Source: Planctomycetota bacterium (GTDB lineage: Bacteria > Planctomycetota > Phycisphaerae > UBA1845). Taken from it: a stretch of DNA of 6,050 nucleotides. The position numbers and the translations under genes were made by a program. The stretch is taken from assembly GCA_022563615.1 (NCBI GenBank), contig JADFMZ010000212.1:1-6050 (forward strand). The letters run 5' to 3'. Positions 1-6,050 of the stretch are shown here, in pieces. Numbering within the stretch: the first letter of the stretch is position 1; each line of letters starts with the position of its first letter. The notes beneath the pieces are model-generated. The model searched no databases. It was not told the DNA's origin and worked only from the letters and a program-made list of their open reading frames with translations.

Positions 1-1809
1 GACATCGGGGCCCGAATTGAAGCGACGGCTATCCCCGAAGCGATCGTCCCCTCCAAGGGGCGTGACGGGAGCGATACGTTTCGACTTCCGGGAGCGGATG
101 GCCGGGACGAGTGGTTCGGACGCTCGTCCATGCCGACGATCAGCACGGTGGAAATTTTTGCCGGGCTGCGGCGCGACGGGGGCAACGTCTGGCTTCCGGG
201 AATCCTGACCGGAATGGAACCGCTCGAAGTGGCCCGCAGGATTCCGAATCATTGCGCAATTTTTGTGCTGGAGACGAGCCCGCTTCCGATCAAACTTGCG
301 TTGCACCTCCATGATTACTCGGCGTTGCTGTCCGGCGGTCGGCTGGTGTTCATCCTGACGGAGCGGTTGCGGGACGACCTGCGACAGTTCTTCCAAACCT
401 ATCCGGGCTATGAGCAGCCTACGCATATGCTGACGGTACCGCAGGTGTCCGCGTCCCAACTGGGCGATTTGCAGCGGCGGGTGGAGCAGGCGGTGCCCGA
501 AGCCCTTCAGGTCCAATCCCAGATTTTGGAGACCTCGGTGCAGGCGATCCATGCGCAAGCTCGGCAGCCGGCGGCGGGCGCGCCGCGGGTGGCTGTCTTG
601 AGCGTCGATCCGACGCCCGCCGTGGTCGAGCACGCCCGCCGGGTCGCCCGGGCCCTGACTACGTTGCACTGGCCGCATGAGGTCTGCGTTCCCGACTCCC
701 CGGGCAAGTGCCACATCGCGGCACGTTTCCGCGCCGTCGAACGATTGCGCGCGGATTGGATCCTTATCCTGGGCAGCGGCGCGGGGCGGATTCGACCGCT
801 GCTACCGCAGGACTTGCCGATGGCCACTTGGTACGCGCCGGGATGCGCCGTAGCGTCGGATTCAGCCGTGGAGCTGGGTCCGTGGGATCTGGTCTTTGCG
901 CCCTCTCCTGGTGCGCGTAAGGCCATGGTGGCGTCCGGCACACCCGCCGACCGCATCAAGCTCTGCGAAGCGGCTGCGGACGATACCGTTTTTTATCCGA
1001 TCCACCGTGGAACCGACGAACCCGAGCCGCAGGCTTCAGCCTGCGCGACGCCTCCCGGATCGGACGTCGCCGTTCTCATGGATCTGCCCGACGATCGCGC
1101 GGAAGCCTGCGGAATTACTCTGGTCAGCCACGTGGCCCTTTGGCGCGCCCTGCAGGATGCAGCCTCGCACAAGGCGGACGCCTACGAAGCCTCACGGGCG
1201 GGTGAATGGTTGGACGAAGCGCAAACGCGAAGCGGCGTTGCGTTGCAGGACGAGAATCTTCGTCAGCGTTTTCTCACGTTGATCCGAACGTGCATTGCGC
1301 CCGTGGCGATCGGCCAGGCGGCGGTGCGGAGTGTGCGTCGTTCGGGGTGTCGCGTGGCGGTCTGGGGAATGAACTGGCCCGCTTGTGCAGACGAGCGGAT
1401 CACGGTTTGTGGAAGAATCCCCACAGATGCTCAACTGAATGAAGTGTTCAATACATCGCGGATCGTCGTGTTGCCGGAAGCCTCCGACCCATCCATCCAA
1501 ACCGCGCTGAATGCACTGGCCGCTGGCGCCCGTGTGATCTACCGGGCCCGCAACCAGGCGTTTTCGACGGATCATCCCGGTCTGGCGTCGCTTAAGCCGT
1601 TCTTTCATCCATACCGCACCGGGAGCGAGTTGACCGCGAAGATACGGTCGCTTCTTTCCGAATCTCAGAGGCACTCGAATGAAACTGAGGAGGCGCGCCG
1701 GATGATTCTCGCGGGGCATACGATCGCCCATCGATTGCAGACAATTTACGAACGAGTCCTTGAGAAGCAGAAGGCAAATACGCAGGAACCGCTATGTGGT
1801 CGATCCTGA
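1..1809 (+). CDS. CgeB-like glycosyltransferase, 5' end outside the window
   Basis: Probable GT-B fold glycosyltransferase resembling the CgeB (spore maturation protein) group, expected to move a sugar from a nucleotide donor to a surface or protein acceptor in the cytoplasm. Frame 1 is open from base 1 with protein-like sequence before the first ATG (130), including DGSDTFRL and WFGRSSMPTIS, and that ATG lacks a Shine-Dalgarno; the true start is therefore probably upstream. Counting from base 1 (602 residues), residues 1-190 form an N-terminal domain with a DYSALLSGGRLVFI strand. The first Rossmann-like half begins near 196 (RVAVLSVDP) and ends at a CgeB-like DLVFAPSPGARKAM...DDTVFYPI stretch. 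The second half begins near 450 (CRVAVWGMNW), and the tail GHTIAHRLQTIYERVL (H573) matches the usual CgeB ending. A palindrome encodes part of the interdomain linker at residues 343-349. The gene overlaps the next by 16 bp, which suggests an operon. Donor and acceptor are unknown. The family call is fairly secure, the substrate is not. Confidence 0.72.
   Translation, partial: DIGARIEATAIPEAIVPSKGRDGSDTFRLPGADGRDEWFGRSSMPTISTVEIFAGLRRDGGNVWLPGILTGMEPLEVARRIPNHCAIFVLETSPLPIKLALHLHDYSALLSGGRLVFILTERLRDDLRQFFQTYPGYEQPTHMLTVPQVSASQLGDLQRRVEQAVPEALQVQSQILETSVQAIHAQARQPAAGAPRVAVLSVDPTPAVVEHARRVARALTTLHWPHEVCVPDSPGKCHIAARFRAVERLRADWILILGSGAGRIRPLLPQDLPMATWYAPGCAVASDSAVELGPWDLVFAPSPGARKAMVASGTPADRIKLCEAAADDTVFYPIHRGTDEPEPQASACATPPGSDVAVLMDLPDDRAEACGITLVSHVALWRALQDAASHKADAYEASRAGEWLDEAQTRSGVALQDENLRQRFLTLIRTCIAPVAIGQAAVRSVRRSGCRVAVWGMNWPACADERITVCGRIPTDAQLNEVFNTSRIVVLPEASDPSIQTALNALAAGARVIYRARNQAFSTDHPGLASLKPFFHPYRTGSELTAKIRSLLSESQRHSNETEEARRMILAGHTIAHRLQTIYERVLEKQKANTQEPLCGRS
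1028..1045. repeat. Perfect short palindrome inside the glycosyltransferase gene
   Basis: CGCAGGCTTCAGCCTGCG consists of 8-bp perfect inverted arms around a central TC. As RNA it would fold to a GCAGGC/GCCTGC stem with a UUCA loop. It encodes PQASACA (residues 343-349 of the partial protein) in a low-complexity stretch rich in Pro, Ala and Glu between the two Rossmann-like halves. Its reverse complement carries a CTGAAG core, as does the palindrome at 4751-4770, so both may be copies of one REP-like dispersed family. That relationship is inference from two copies. Confidence 0.5.
1784..1787 (+). promoter_or_regulatory. Ribosome binding site for the DUF554 gene
   Basis: AGGA ends 6 bases before the ATG at 1794, a normal Shine-Dalgarno spacing. 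It lies within the last codons of the preceding glycosyltransferase gene. It supports 1794 as the start, so the 16-bp overlap appears real and suggests translational coupling. Confidence 0.55.
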
Positions 1810-2591
1810 ACGGCACGATGGTCAACGCCGTTACGGTGACGCTGGGCAGCCTCGCCGGCGTGTTGATCGGTCCCCGGCTGCCGGAGCGCTATCGGCTGAT
1901 CGTGCTCCAATCGCTCGGGCTGGTCACGATTACGTTGGGCGTGGATTCAGCGGTGCTGGGGTTCGCACGAACCGTGGAGCGGTTCGGACCGGCGATGGCC
2001 GACGGGCGAACCTACGGCGCACGGTTGGCCATGGTCATGATCGCCTGCCTGCTGATCGGTGCGATCATCGGGACCGCCCTGAAGCTGGACGAACGCATTG
2101 AGTCCATCGGCAAATGGATTCACCGGCGGTTTTCGCGGGGAGAAGGCCACACCTTCGCCGAAGGGTTCCTGACCGCGAGCGTCATCTTCTGTGTCGGGCC
2201 GCTGACACTCTTGGGCTGTCTGAACAACGGTGCCCACGGCGATCCGAGCCTCCTATACGTCAAGGCCTTGCTGGACGGGTTCTGCTCGTTGGCCCTGGCG
2301 GCGGCGCTGGGATGGGGCGTGTTGGCCAGCGTCGCAACGGTACTGGTCTTCCAGGGCGGCCTGTCGATCCTCGCCTATGCGGTGGCTGAGCCGCTGGACG
2401 AGGTCTCGATCTCTCTGATGACGGTGGTCGGCGGGGTGATCCTGCTGGGAACAGCCTTGATGATTCTGGATATCAAGCGGATTCCGGTGGCCAACCTCTT
2501 ACCGGGAATCTTTCTACCGCCGCTGGCGGTCTGGGGCTGCGAGCAAGTTTGGCCGGGGCTTTTGTTGCCGATGACGGGGCTCGGTCCATAA
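1794..2591 (+). CDS. DUF554 family integral membrane protein (YqgA/YdfK-like)
   Basis: A 265-residue, very hydrophobic inner-membrane protein. The opening residues (6-27, NGTMVNAVTVTLGSLAGVLI) and the central motif GPLTLLGCLNNGAHGD (135-150), followed by YVKALLDGFCSLALA, are the landmarks of the DUF554 family, and the length is normal for it. By eye there are seven or eight membrane segments, near residues 10-27, 36-57, 77-97, 123-142, 155-175, 176-197, 206-226 and 233-250. A basic loop at 98-120 (KWIHRRFSRGEGHT) lies between the third and fourth. Family members have been suggested to be transporters, but I know of no firmly established substrate. The start at 1794 has a good AGGA site and overlaps the glycosyltransferase gene by 16 bp. 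The next gene begins 1 bp after the stop, so expression is very likely joint. Nothing looks truncated. The link to the glycosyltransferases is positional only. Confidence 0.88.
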   Translation: MWSILNGTMVNAVTVTLGSLAGVLIGPRLPERYRLIVLQSLGLVTITLGVDSAVLGFARTVERFGPAMADGRTYGARLAMVMIACLLIGAIIGTALKLDERIESIGKWIHRRFSRGEGHTFAEGFLTASVIFCVGPLTLLGCLNNGAHGDPSLLYVKALLDGFCSLALAAALGWGVLASVATVLVFQGGLSILAYAVAEPLDEVSISLMTVVGGVILLGTALMILDIKRIPVANLLPGIFLPPLAVWGCEQVWPGLLLPMTGLGP

Positions 2592-2592
2592 A

Positions 2593-3351
2593 ATGATGCG
2601 GAAGGCCATGAACGAACGCCCATTTATCAATGAGCCGATCAGCTCACCGCAGGCCGAGTACGACTCCCTGCGATACGTGTCGGCTGAAACGCCCTGCCCA
2701 TACCTCGACGCGCGGATGTTTCGTGCGGAGAGCTACTCCACGGATCATCTCGACGGCGCGTTGTACGAACGGCTGTTAGCCCGTGGATTTCGTCGAAGCG
2801 GGCGGGTTTTGTACCGCCCCCGCTGCCGGGGGTGTCAGGAATGTCGCCAGCTTCGCGTTCTGGTTGAACGATTCACGCCGACACGATCGATGCGGCGAGT
2901 AATACGCCGAAACGCCGACGTTCGGGTCGAGTCGGGCGACCCGAACCCTACGCAGGAAAAGCTCGCCCTGTTTCAACGCTATCTCGATACCCAGCATGAC
3001 AGCGCGATGTCGCGCGACTACGAAGCCTTTGTGGATTTCCTGTATGATTCCCCGATGGAGTCCCGCGAGTTTTGTTATCATCTCGGCGAGCGCCTGATCG
3101 GCGTGAGCATCGCCGATCGATGCCGACATGGGTACAGTTCCGTCTACATGTACTTCGACCCGGACCTGGCTGACCGAAGCCTGGGAACCTTCTCCGCGAT
3201 TTGGGAAATTGAGAACTGCCGGCGGGAGGGGCTGGCCTATTACTACTTGGGATATTACGTGGCAGGCAGCCAAACCATGTCTTACAAGGCCCGATTTCGC
3301 CCGAACCAGGTGTTGGCCGGCGACGATCATTGGGTGTCTCTCCAAACGTAG
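2593..3351 (+). CDS. bpt: Aspartate/glutamate leucyltransferase (Bpt, bacterial ATE-type)
   Basis: Cytoplasmic enzyme of the bacterial N-degron pathway. By family knowledge it transfers leucine from Leu-tRNA to proteins with N-terminal Asp or Glu, making them ClpS/ClpAP substrates. The N-terminal ATE domain shows CPYL (35-38), then GFRRSGRVLYRPRC with C78, C81 and C84 (CRGCQEC), and the basic TRSMRRVIRRN stretch (97-107). The C-terminal GNAT-like ATE domain shows YSSVYMYFDPD (181-191), RSLGTF (195-200), WEIENCRREGL, YYYLGYYVAGSQTMSYKARF (216-235) and the following RP. At 252 residues the length is typical, and all landmark blocks are present. A second in-frame ATG at 2608, preceded by GGAAGG, could be the real start and would drop five residues (MMRKA). 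The gene sits 1 bp after the DUF554 gene and 9 bp before the GT9 gene. Leucyl rather than arginyl specificity is inferred from resemblance to bacterial Bpt. No clpS or clpA is in the window. Confidence 0.9.
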   Translation: MMRKAMNERPFINEPISSPQAEYDSLRYVSAETPCPYLDARMFRAESYSTDHLDGALYERLLARGFRRSGRVLYRPRCRGCQECRQLRVLVERFTPTRSMRRVIRRNADVRVESGDPNPTQEKLALFQRYLDTQHDSAMSRDYEAFVDFLYDSPMESREFCYHLGERLIGVSIADRCRHGYSSVYMYFDPDLADRSLGTFSAIWEIENCRREGLAYYYLGYYVAGSQTMSYKARFRPNQVLAGDDHWVSLQT

Positions 3352-3360
3352 GCGCCCCGC

Positions 3361-4488
3361 GTGGACCGCAAAGACCATCTTTGCACGACTCGCCCCCGCC
3401 CACACGCCGGTTTGTCGGATCGATCCTTTGACCGGATCCTTCTGATCAAACCGAGTTCGCTCGGCGACATCATCCATGCCCTGCCCGTGTTGCATGGCCT
3501 GCGGGCCCGCTTTCCCAGCGCCCGCATCGATTGGCTTATCGCATCTTCGTTTGCACCGTTGCTGAGCGGTCACCCGGATCTGGATGAGCTGATTCTTTTT
3601 GATCGCCGCCGTTTCGGGCGAGTCGGAACGAGCCTTTCGGTTACCAAACAATTCATCGAATTCGTTTCGGCGCTTCGCCGACGGCGATACGAAATGGTGA
3701 TTGATCTTCAGGGGCTTTTTCGCACCGGGTTCTTAGCCTGGGCCGGCGGCGCGCCGGTGCGCATCGGGCTTCATAACGCCCGTGAAGGGGCCAGGTTTTT
3801 CTACACGCATAAGACCCCCCGCGCCCCGGAGAATACCCACGCCGTGGATCGCAACTATCAGGTCGCACAGCTTCTGGGATTCGAGCACGTTCCAATTCGC
3901 TTCGACCTGAACGTAACGGACGATCTGCGCGCCGAGGCCCGCGCGCTGCTCCGCTGCGCCGGGCATGAGGCTAAGGACCGCTTGGTGGCCGTCGTCCCCG
4001 GCGCGCGATGGGAGACGAAGATGTGGGCGTCGGACCGTTTCGCAGAGACGATGAATGAACTGCAAAGCGGCGGCGATCTGCGATGCGTTCTACTGGGCAG
4101 TCCCGATGAGGCTGCACTGTGCGAACGAATCTTTCACGGTTGCCGCCTGCGCCCGATCAACCTGGCGGGCAAGACCACCCTTGGCCAGATGGCCGCCGTC
4201 ATCGAGCTTGCCGACGTGGTGCTGTGCCATGATTCCGCGCCGATGCACCTGGCCGTCGCGCTGCAGCGCCCGCTGGTTTGCCTGATCGGCCCAACGAACC
4301 CCGATCGAACCGGTCCCTACCGTCGCAGCCATGACGTAGTCCGTTTGGATCTCGAATGCGCCCCCTGCTACCTGCGCAGAATGTCGCAGTGCCAATTCGA
4401 CCACCAGTGCATGACGGATCTGGAAGTGTCTACCGTGGTGTCGGCCGTGCGGCAGGCGCTGCGACAACCGGCTGTCGCCGCGCGATGA
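3361..4488 (+). CDS. Glycosyltransferase family 9 (LPS heptosyltransferase-like)
   Basis: GT-B fold enzyme of the ADP-heptose:LPS heptosyltransferase family, expected to act at the cytoplasmic face of the inner membrane on LPS core or a related glycolipid. The first Rossmann half opens with RILLIKPSSLGDIIHALPVL (25-44); D36 matches the Asp of WaaC-type SSMGD motifs. The second half contains VVPGARWETKMW (211-222), where K220 corresponds to the donor-binding Lys of WaaC. It also contains CHDSAPMHLA (289-298; D291, H296) and GPTNPDRTGPY (310-320). A cysteine cluster near the C terminus (C333, C336, C344, C350) is seen in many GT9 proteins. The start is a GTG 9 bp after the bpt stop, with AGG 8 bases upstream. 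It leaves about 24 residues before the first strand, so the TTG at 3412 (codon 18) is an alternative. WaaC versus WaaF or another sugar specificity cannot be decided here. The final codons overlap an ATG by ATGA. Confidence 0.9.
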   Translation: MDRKDHLCTTRPRPHAGLSDRSFDRILLIKPSSLGDIIHALPVLHGLRARFPSARIDWLIASSFAPLLSGHPDLDELILFDRRRFGRVGTSLSVTKQFIEFVSALRRRRYEMVIDLQGLFRTGFLAWAGGAPVRIGLHNAREGARFFYTHKTPRAPENTHAVDRNYQVAQLLGFEHVPIRFDLNVTDDLRAEARALLRCAGHEAKDRLVAVVPGARWETKMWASDRFAETMNELQSGGDLRCVLLGSPDEAALCERIFHGCRLRPINLAGKTTLGQMAAVIELADVVLCHDSAPMHLAVALQRPLVCLIGPTNPDRTGPYRRSHDVVRLDLECAPCYLRRMSQCQFDHQCMTDLEVSTVVSAVRQALRQPAVAAR

Positions 4489-4670
4489 GCGAGCGAACCG
4501 AGGCGGCCGGGCGAGCCGCGCTTCCTGTTACTGATCACCGCACCCCCGCCGTGGCCGAGTTCATGGCTGCGGACGGTGGCAAGGCGGCCCACTACATGCT
4601 ACGGTGGCTCAGCACTCGCGACGAAGCGAACCCGCGGAGTGAAACGACCATCACGACGATTTGGGTGTAG
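4485..4670 (+). CDS. Small ORF or gene remnant after the GT9 gene, unknown function
   Basis: A 61-codon frame starting MSERTEAAGR and ending TTITTIWV. Its ATG overlaps the GT9 stop as ATGA, the classic coupled arrangement, but no clear Shine-Dalgarno precedes it. I recognise no domain, signal peptide or membrane segment; the protein would be polar with a HYMLRWLSTRDEANPR stretch near the middle. It may be a real small protein, or the 5' stump of a former operon gene (for example another LPS-modifying enzyme) cut off by the sequence change beyond about 4600. It may also be chance. The other two + strand frames offer no better continuation. The arrangement supports translation; the lack of similarity and of a ribosome site argue against. 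Confidence 0.25.
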   Translation: MSERTEAAGRAALPVTDHRTPAVAEFMAADGGKAAHYMLRWLSTRDEANPRSETTITTIWV

Positions 4671-4838
4671 AAGCCGGGAGCTTTCAGCCGACAGCGATCA
4701 GTGAGATGGTCGCCCCGGCGGATGCGGCCGTATGACAACGGAATCGAGACCCCAGGTCTGAAGACTTGGGCCACCCGTCGCTTCGATGGAGAGTGGCTTG
4801 ATCGTGATGTGTGTAATCCTCCGAGCAAGAGCGAAGAT
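4671..4838. other. Intergenic junction, no convincing gene
   Basis: About 170 bp between the small ORF and the Panacea-like/DUF488 gene. An in-frame upstream ATG at 4701 could extend the downstream gene by 46 codons. That extension (MRWSPRRMRPYDNG..., then GLKTWATRRFDGEW) looks unlike a domain and runs across the palindrome at 4751-4770, so I treat it as non-coding. I see no terminator (no hairpin followed by a T-run) and no well-spaced -35/-10 pair. Base composition changes around here, from strongly GC-rich upstream to moderately GC-rich downstream. Confidence 0.55.
4751..4770. repeat. Imperfect palindrome, possible REP-like element
   Basis: CCCAGGTCTGAAGACTTGGG has 9-bp arms with a single G:T wobble around a central GA, and would form a short stem with a UGAA loop. 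GGCCACCCG follows directly. No T-run follows, so it is a poor rho-independent terminator. The core CTGAAG and the flanking CAGG match the reverse complement of the palindrome at 1028-1045. A dispersed REP-like family is my reading. Two copies in 6 kb do not prove it. Confidence 0.5.
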
Positions 4839-5750
4839 ATGCTAAGACGGCAAAAAATCATGTTGGCCCTTCTGGAGAGCGCGGCGAAACCACTTTCCCG
4901 AACGATGTTTGTCAAGTTATCGTTCCTGCTCCGAGTGGAATCGGACATTGGGACAGACGCTACGTTCTACGATTTCGTACCGTACCAATTCGGTCCATTC
5001 TCGTTTGCACTCTACCGCGAGATCGAGGCCTTGGAACGTCAATCTTACGTCGTTCAGGACGACGACAGACTCAGCCTCGCAAAGTGTCTGGTTCGCGAAA
5101 CTCGGGCACTAGTCGAAGAGCTACCGGGTTCCGTTCGATCTTCCGTCAGGCACATAACATCTCGCTACGCGTCAATAACTCAAAAGGCGCTCATTCGACA
5201 CGTTTATGCCCGTTATCCGTGGTACGCAACCAAGAGCAAATTAACGGACCTACTCCCGGCGACAATGCCGAAACTCCCCAGCGCTCCGCCCGCCGTCTAT
5301 ACCGCTGGGTACGAAGGCGTCTCCGTGGATGCCTTCTTTGATCGCCTTCTGCGTGCTGGAATCCAGGGAATAGCCGACGTGCGAGCAAATCCGGTTTCGC
5401 GGAAGTATGGCTTTGCCCGTACCTCGCTCAGTGGGATCGCGACCAAGCTAGGGCTCGCCTATCGGCACTTTCCGCAGCTTGGAATTCCTAGCCACCTACG
5501 GTCACACCTCTCTGGATTCTCGACCTATCAGAGGCTTCTTGATCGTTATGAAAAGGAACTCCTCCCCAAGCACATTGCGGGCATCACGGAACTGTCAGAC
5601 GTTGTTCGCGCGGAGCCAACCGCACTCCTATGCTTTGAGGCTGACGTGCGCTGCTGTCATCGGTCCCGCTTGGCAGAGGCAGTAGCACGGGAAACGGGCT
5701 TGAAAGTAAAGCACCTTCCGATCAGTGACGGCGGAACATGGAACGTATGA
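4839..5750 (+). CDS. Panacea/SocA-like domain fused to DUF488 domain
   Basis: A 303-residue, probably soluble, two-domain protein of unknown biochemical role. Residues 1-75 (RRQKIMLALLESA, MFVKLSFLLRVES, FYDFVPYQFGPFSFALYREI) resemble the helical Panacea (DUF4065/SocA) or YwgA-like fold, with its typical YxxGPFS turn. A helical stretch ending ALIRHVYARYPWYATKSKL links it to the next domain. Residues 153 to about 295 are DUF488: VYTAGYEG (153-160), DVRANPVSRKYGF (180-192), then C265-F-E267 followed by C272-C273-H274-R275-S276. This Cys-x-Glu...CHRS signature suggests a thiol or metal site, though I know of no proven reaction. I chose the ATG at 4839 because the domain starts there; its ribosome site is weak (purine-rich AAGAGCGAAG). 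An ATG at 4701 would add 46 unlikely residues. The gene overlaps the next by ATGA. GC content is lower than in the upstream genes, consistent with an acquired module. Domain calls are good; function is open. Confidence 0.8.
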   Translation: MLRRQKIMLALLESAAKPLSRTMFVKLSFLLRVESDIGTDATFYDFVPYQFGPFSFALYREIEALERQSYVVQDDDRLSLAKCLVRETRALVEELPGSVRSSVRHITSRYASITQKALIRHVYARYPWYATKSKLTDLLPATMPKLPSAPPAVYTAGYEGVSVDAFFDRLLRAGIQGIADVRANPVSRKYGFARTSLSGIATKLGLAYRHFPQLGIPSHLRSHLSGFSTYQRLLDRYEKELLPKHIAGITELSDVVRAEPTALLCFEADVRCCHRSRLAEAVARETGLKVKHLPISDGGTWNV

Positions 5751-6050
5751 AGGTCCTCATCACTGTGAAGACGTACCCGATCCCGTCGGCCAAGTACGAC
5801 GAACTGGTCTGTACCGCCGGTGTCCGTGAGGACGGCAGCTTCGTCCGTCTCTACCCGATCAACTTCCGCGATCTACCGTTCAGTCAGCAATACAAGAAAT
5901 ACCAGTGGATTGAGGTACAGGCAGCCAAGCACCAGGGACAGGATGCACGAAAGGAAAGTTATCGACCCAGCTTCGATACGATAAAGTTGCTCGGCGAACC
6001 GATTTCCGCCGCGCGGAACTGGGCCGAACGGGCAAAGTACGCCTTGCGTG
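5747..6050 (+). CDS. Conserved-looking protein of unknown function, 3' end outside the window
   Basis: The first 101 codons of a gene coupled to the Panacea-like/DUF488 gene by an ATGA overlap. The protein begins MKVLITVKTYPIPSAKYDEL, followed by VCTAGVREDGSFVRLYPINF (21-40), then RDL, YKKYQWIEV (49-57) and ESYRPSFDTIKLLGEP. The pattern of short beta strands (KVLITVKTYP, DGSFVRLYP, WIEV) suggests a small beta-rich domain. I recall similar proteins next to DUF488 genes, but that is memory and not a search, and I cannot name the family. GGCGGAA about 10 bases upstream of 5747 may serve as ribosome site; an in-frame ATG at 5738 would add three residues (MER). No signal peptide or membrane segment appears in the visible part. 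The coupled start implies that the two products are made together and may act in one complex. Confidence 0.75.
   Translation, partial: MKVLITVKTYPIPSAKYDELVCTAGVREDGSFVRLYPINFRDLPFSQQYKKYQWIEVQAAKHQGQDARKESYRPSFDTIKLLGEPISAARNWAERAKYALR

Noticed and set aside
1192..1731. 179-codon frame on the - strand
   Set aside because: It is antisense to the C-terminal half of the CgeB-like glycosyltransferase and its translation is rich in Arg, Pro and His with no recognisable motif.
130..1809. ATG at 130 as the true start of the first gene
   Set aside because: The frame is open from base 1 with protein-like sequence, and no Shine-Dalgarno precedes 130. The gene is better treated as 5'-partial.
2776..3651. 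Long 291-codon frame on the - strand
   Set aside because: It lies antisense across bpt and the GT9 gene, both supported by clear motifs. High GC favours long antisense frames, and its translation shows no domain.
4751..4770. Rho-independent terminator
   Set aside because: The hairpin is followed by GGCCACCCG with no T-run, so intrinsic termination is unlikely.
4798..4817. Promoter for the Panacea-like/DUF488 gene (TTGATC and TGTAAT)
   Set aside because: The two boxes are only 8 bases apart, far short of the usual 16-18, so I do not call a promoter.
4701..4838. N-terminal extension of the Panacea-like/DUF488 protein from the ATG at 4701
   Set aside because: The 46 extra residues look unlike a domain and are read through the palindrome at 4751-4770. 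The recognisable domain starts at the ATG at 4839.
4592..4948. 118-codon - strand frame over the junction
   Set aside because: It overlaps the start of the Panacea-like/DUF488 gene and the palindrome, and has no recognisable motif. It is tempting only because the + strand is poor in genes here.
4671..6050. CRISPR array, tRNA or other structured RNA
   Set aside because: I saw no regularly spaced direct repeats, and no tRNA-like arms or CCA-ended acceptor in this region or upstream of it.

Overview
The window is about 6 kb of GC-rich DNA. Every gene I can support lies on the + strand, and both ends cut through a gene. Envelope glycosyltransferases, including an LPS heptosyltransferase-type GT9 enzyme, point to a Gram-negative bacterium. 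The bacterial Bpt-type aminoacyl-tRNA-protein transferase and short palindromes with a CTGAAG/CTTCAG core recall Planctomycetota-type genomes, but that placement is a guess from memory and is not proven here.

Positions 1-4488 form a compact, probably co-transcribed cluster. It holds a CgeB-like glycosyltransferase (open from base 1), a DUF554 (YqgA/YdfK-type) multi-pass membrane protein that overlaps it by 16 bp, an aspartate/glutamate leucyltransferase of the N-degron pathway (bpt) 1 bp further on, and a GT9 heptosyltransferase-family enzyme 9 bp after that. Two of the four genes make or decorate surface glycans, one is a membrane protein of unsettled function, and one marks proteins for degradation. 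The cluster looks like ordinary housekeeping and envelope sequence.

Positions 4485-4838 are a junction. A 61-codon reading frame starts in an ATGA overlap with the GT9 stop and ends early. About 170 bp without a convincing gene follow, containing a near-perfect palindrome. A related palindrome lies inside the first gene. Sampled lines of sequence fall from roughly 70% GC in the GT9 gene to a little over 50% beyond the junction.

Positions 4839-6050 hold a two-gene unit that looks accessory. The first gene fuses an N-terminal Panacea/SocA/YwgA-like helical domain to a C-terminal DUF488 domain. The second overlaps it by ATGA, runs off the window and belongs to no family I can name with confidence. 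This translationally coupled pair is the best candidate for a poorly described system (stress, toxin-antitoxin or defence related), but no biochemical role can be read from the sequence.
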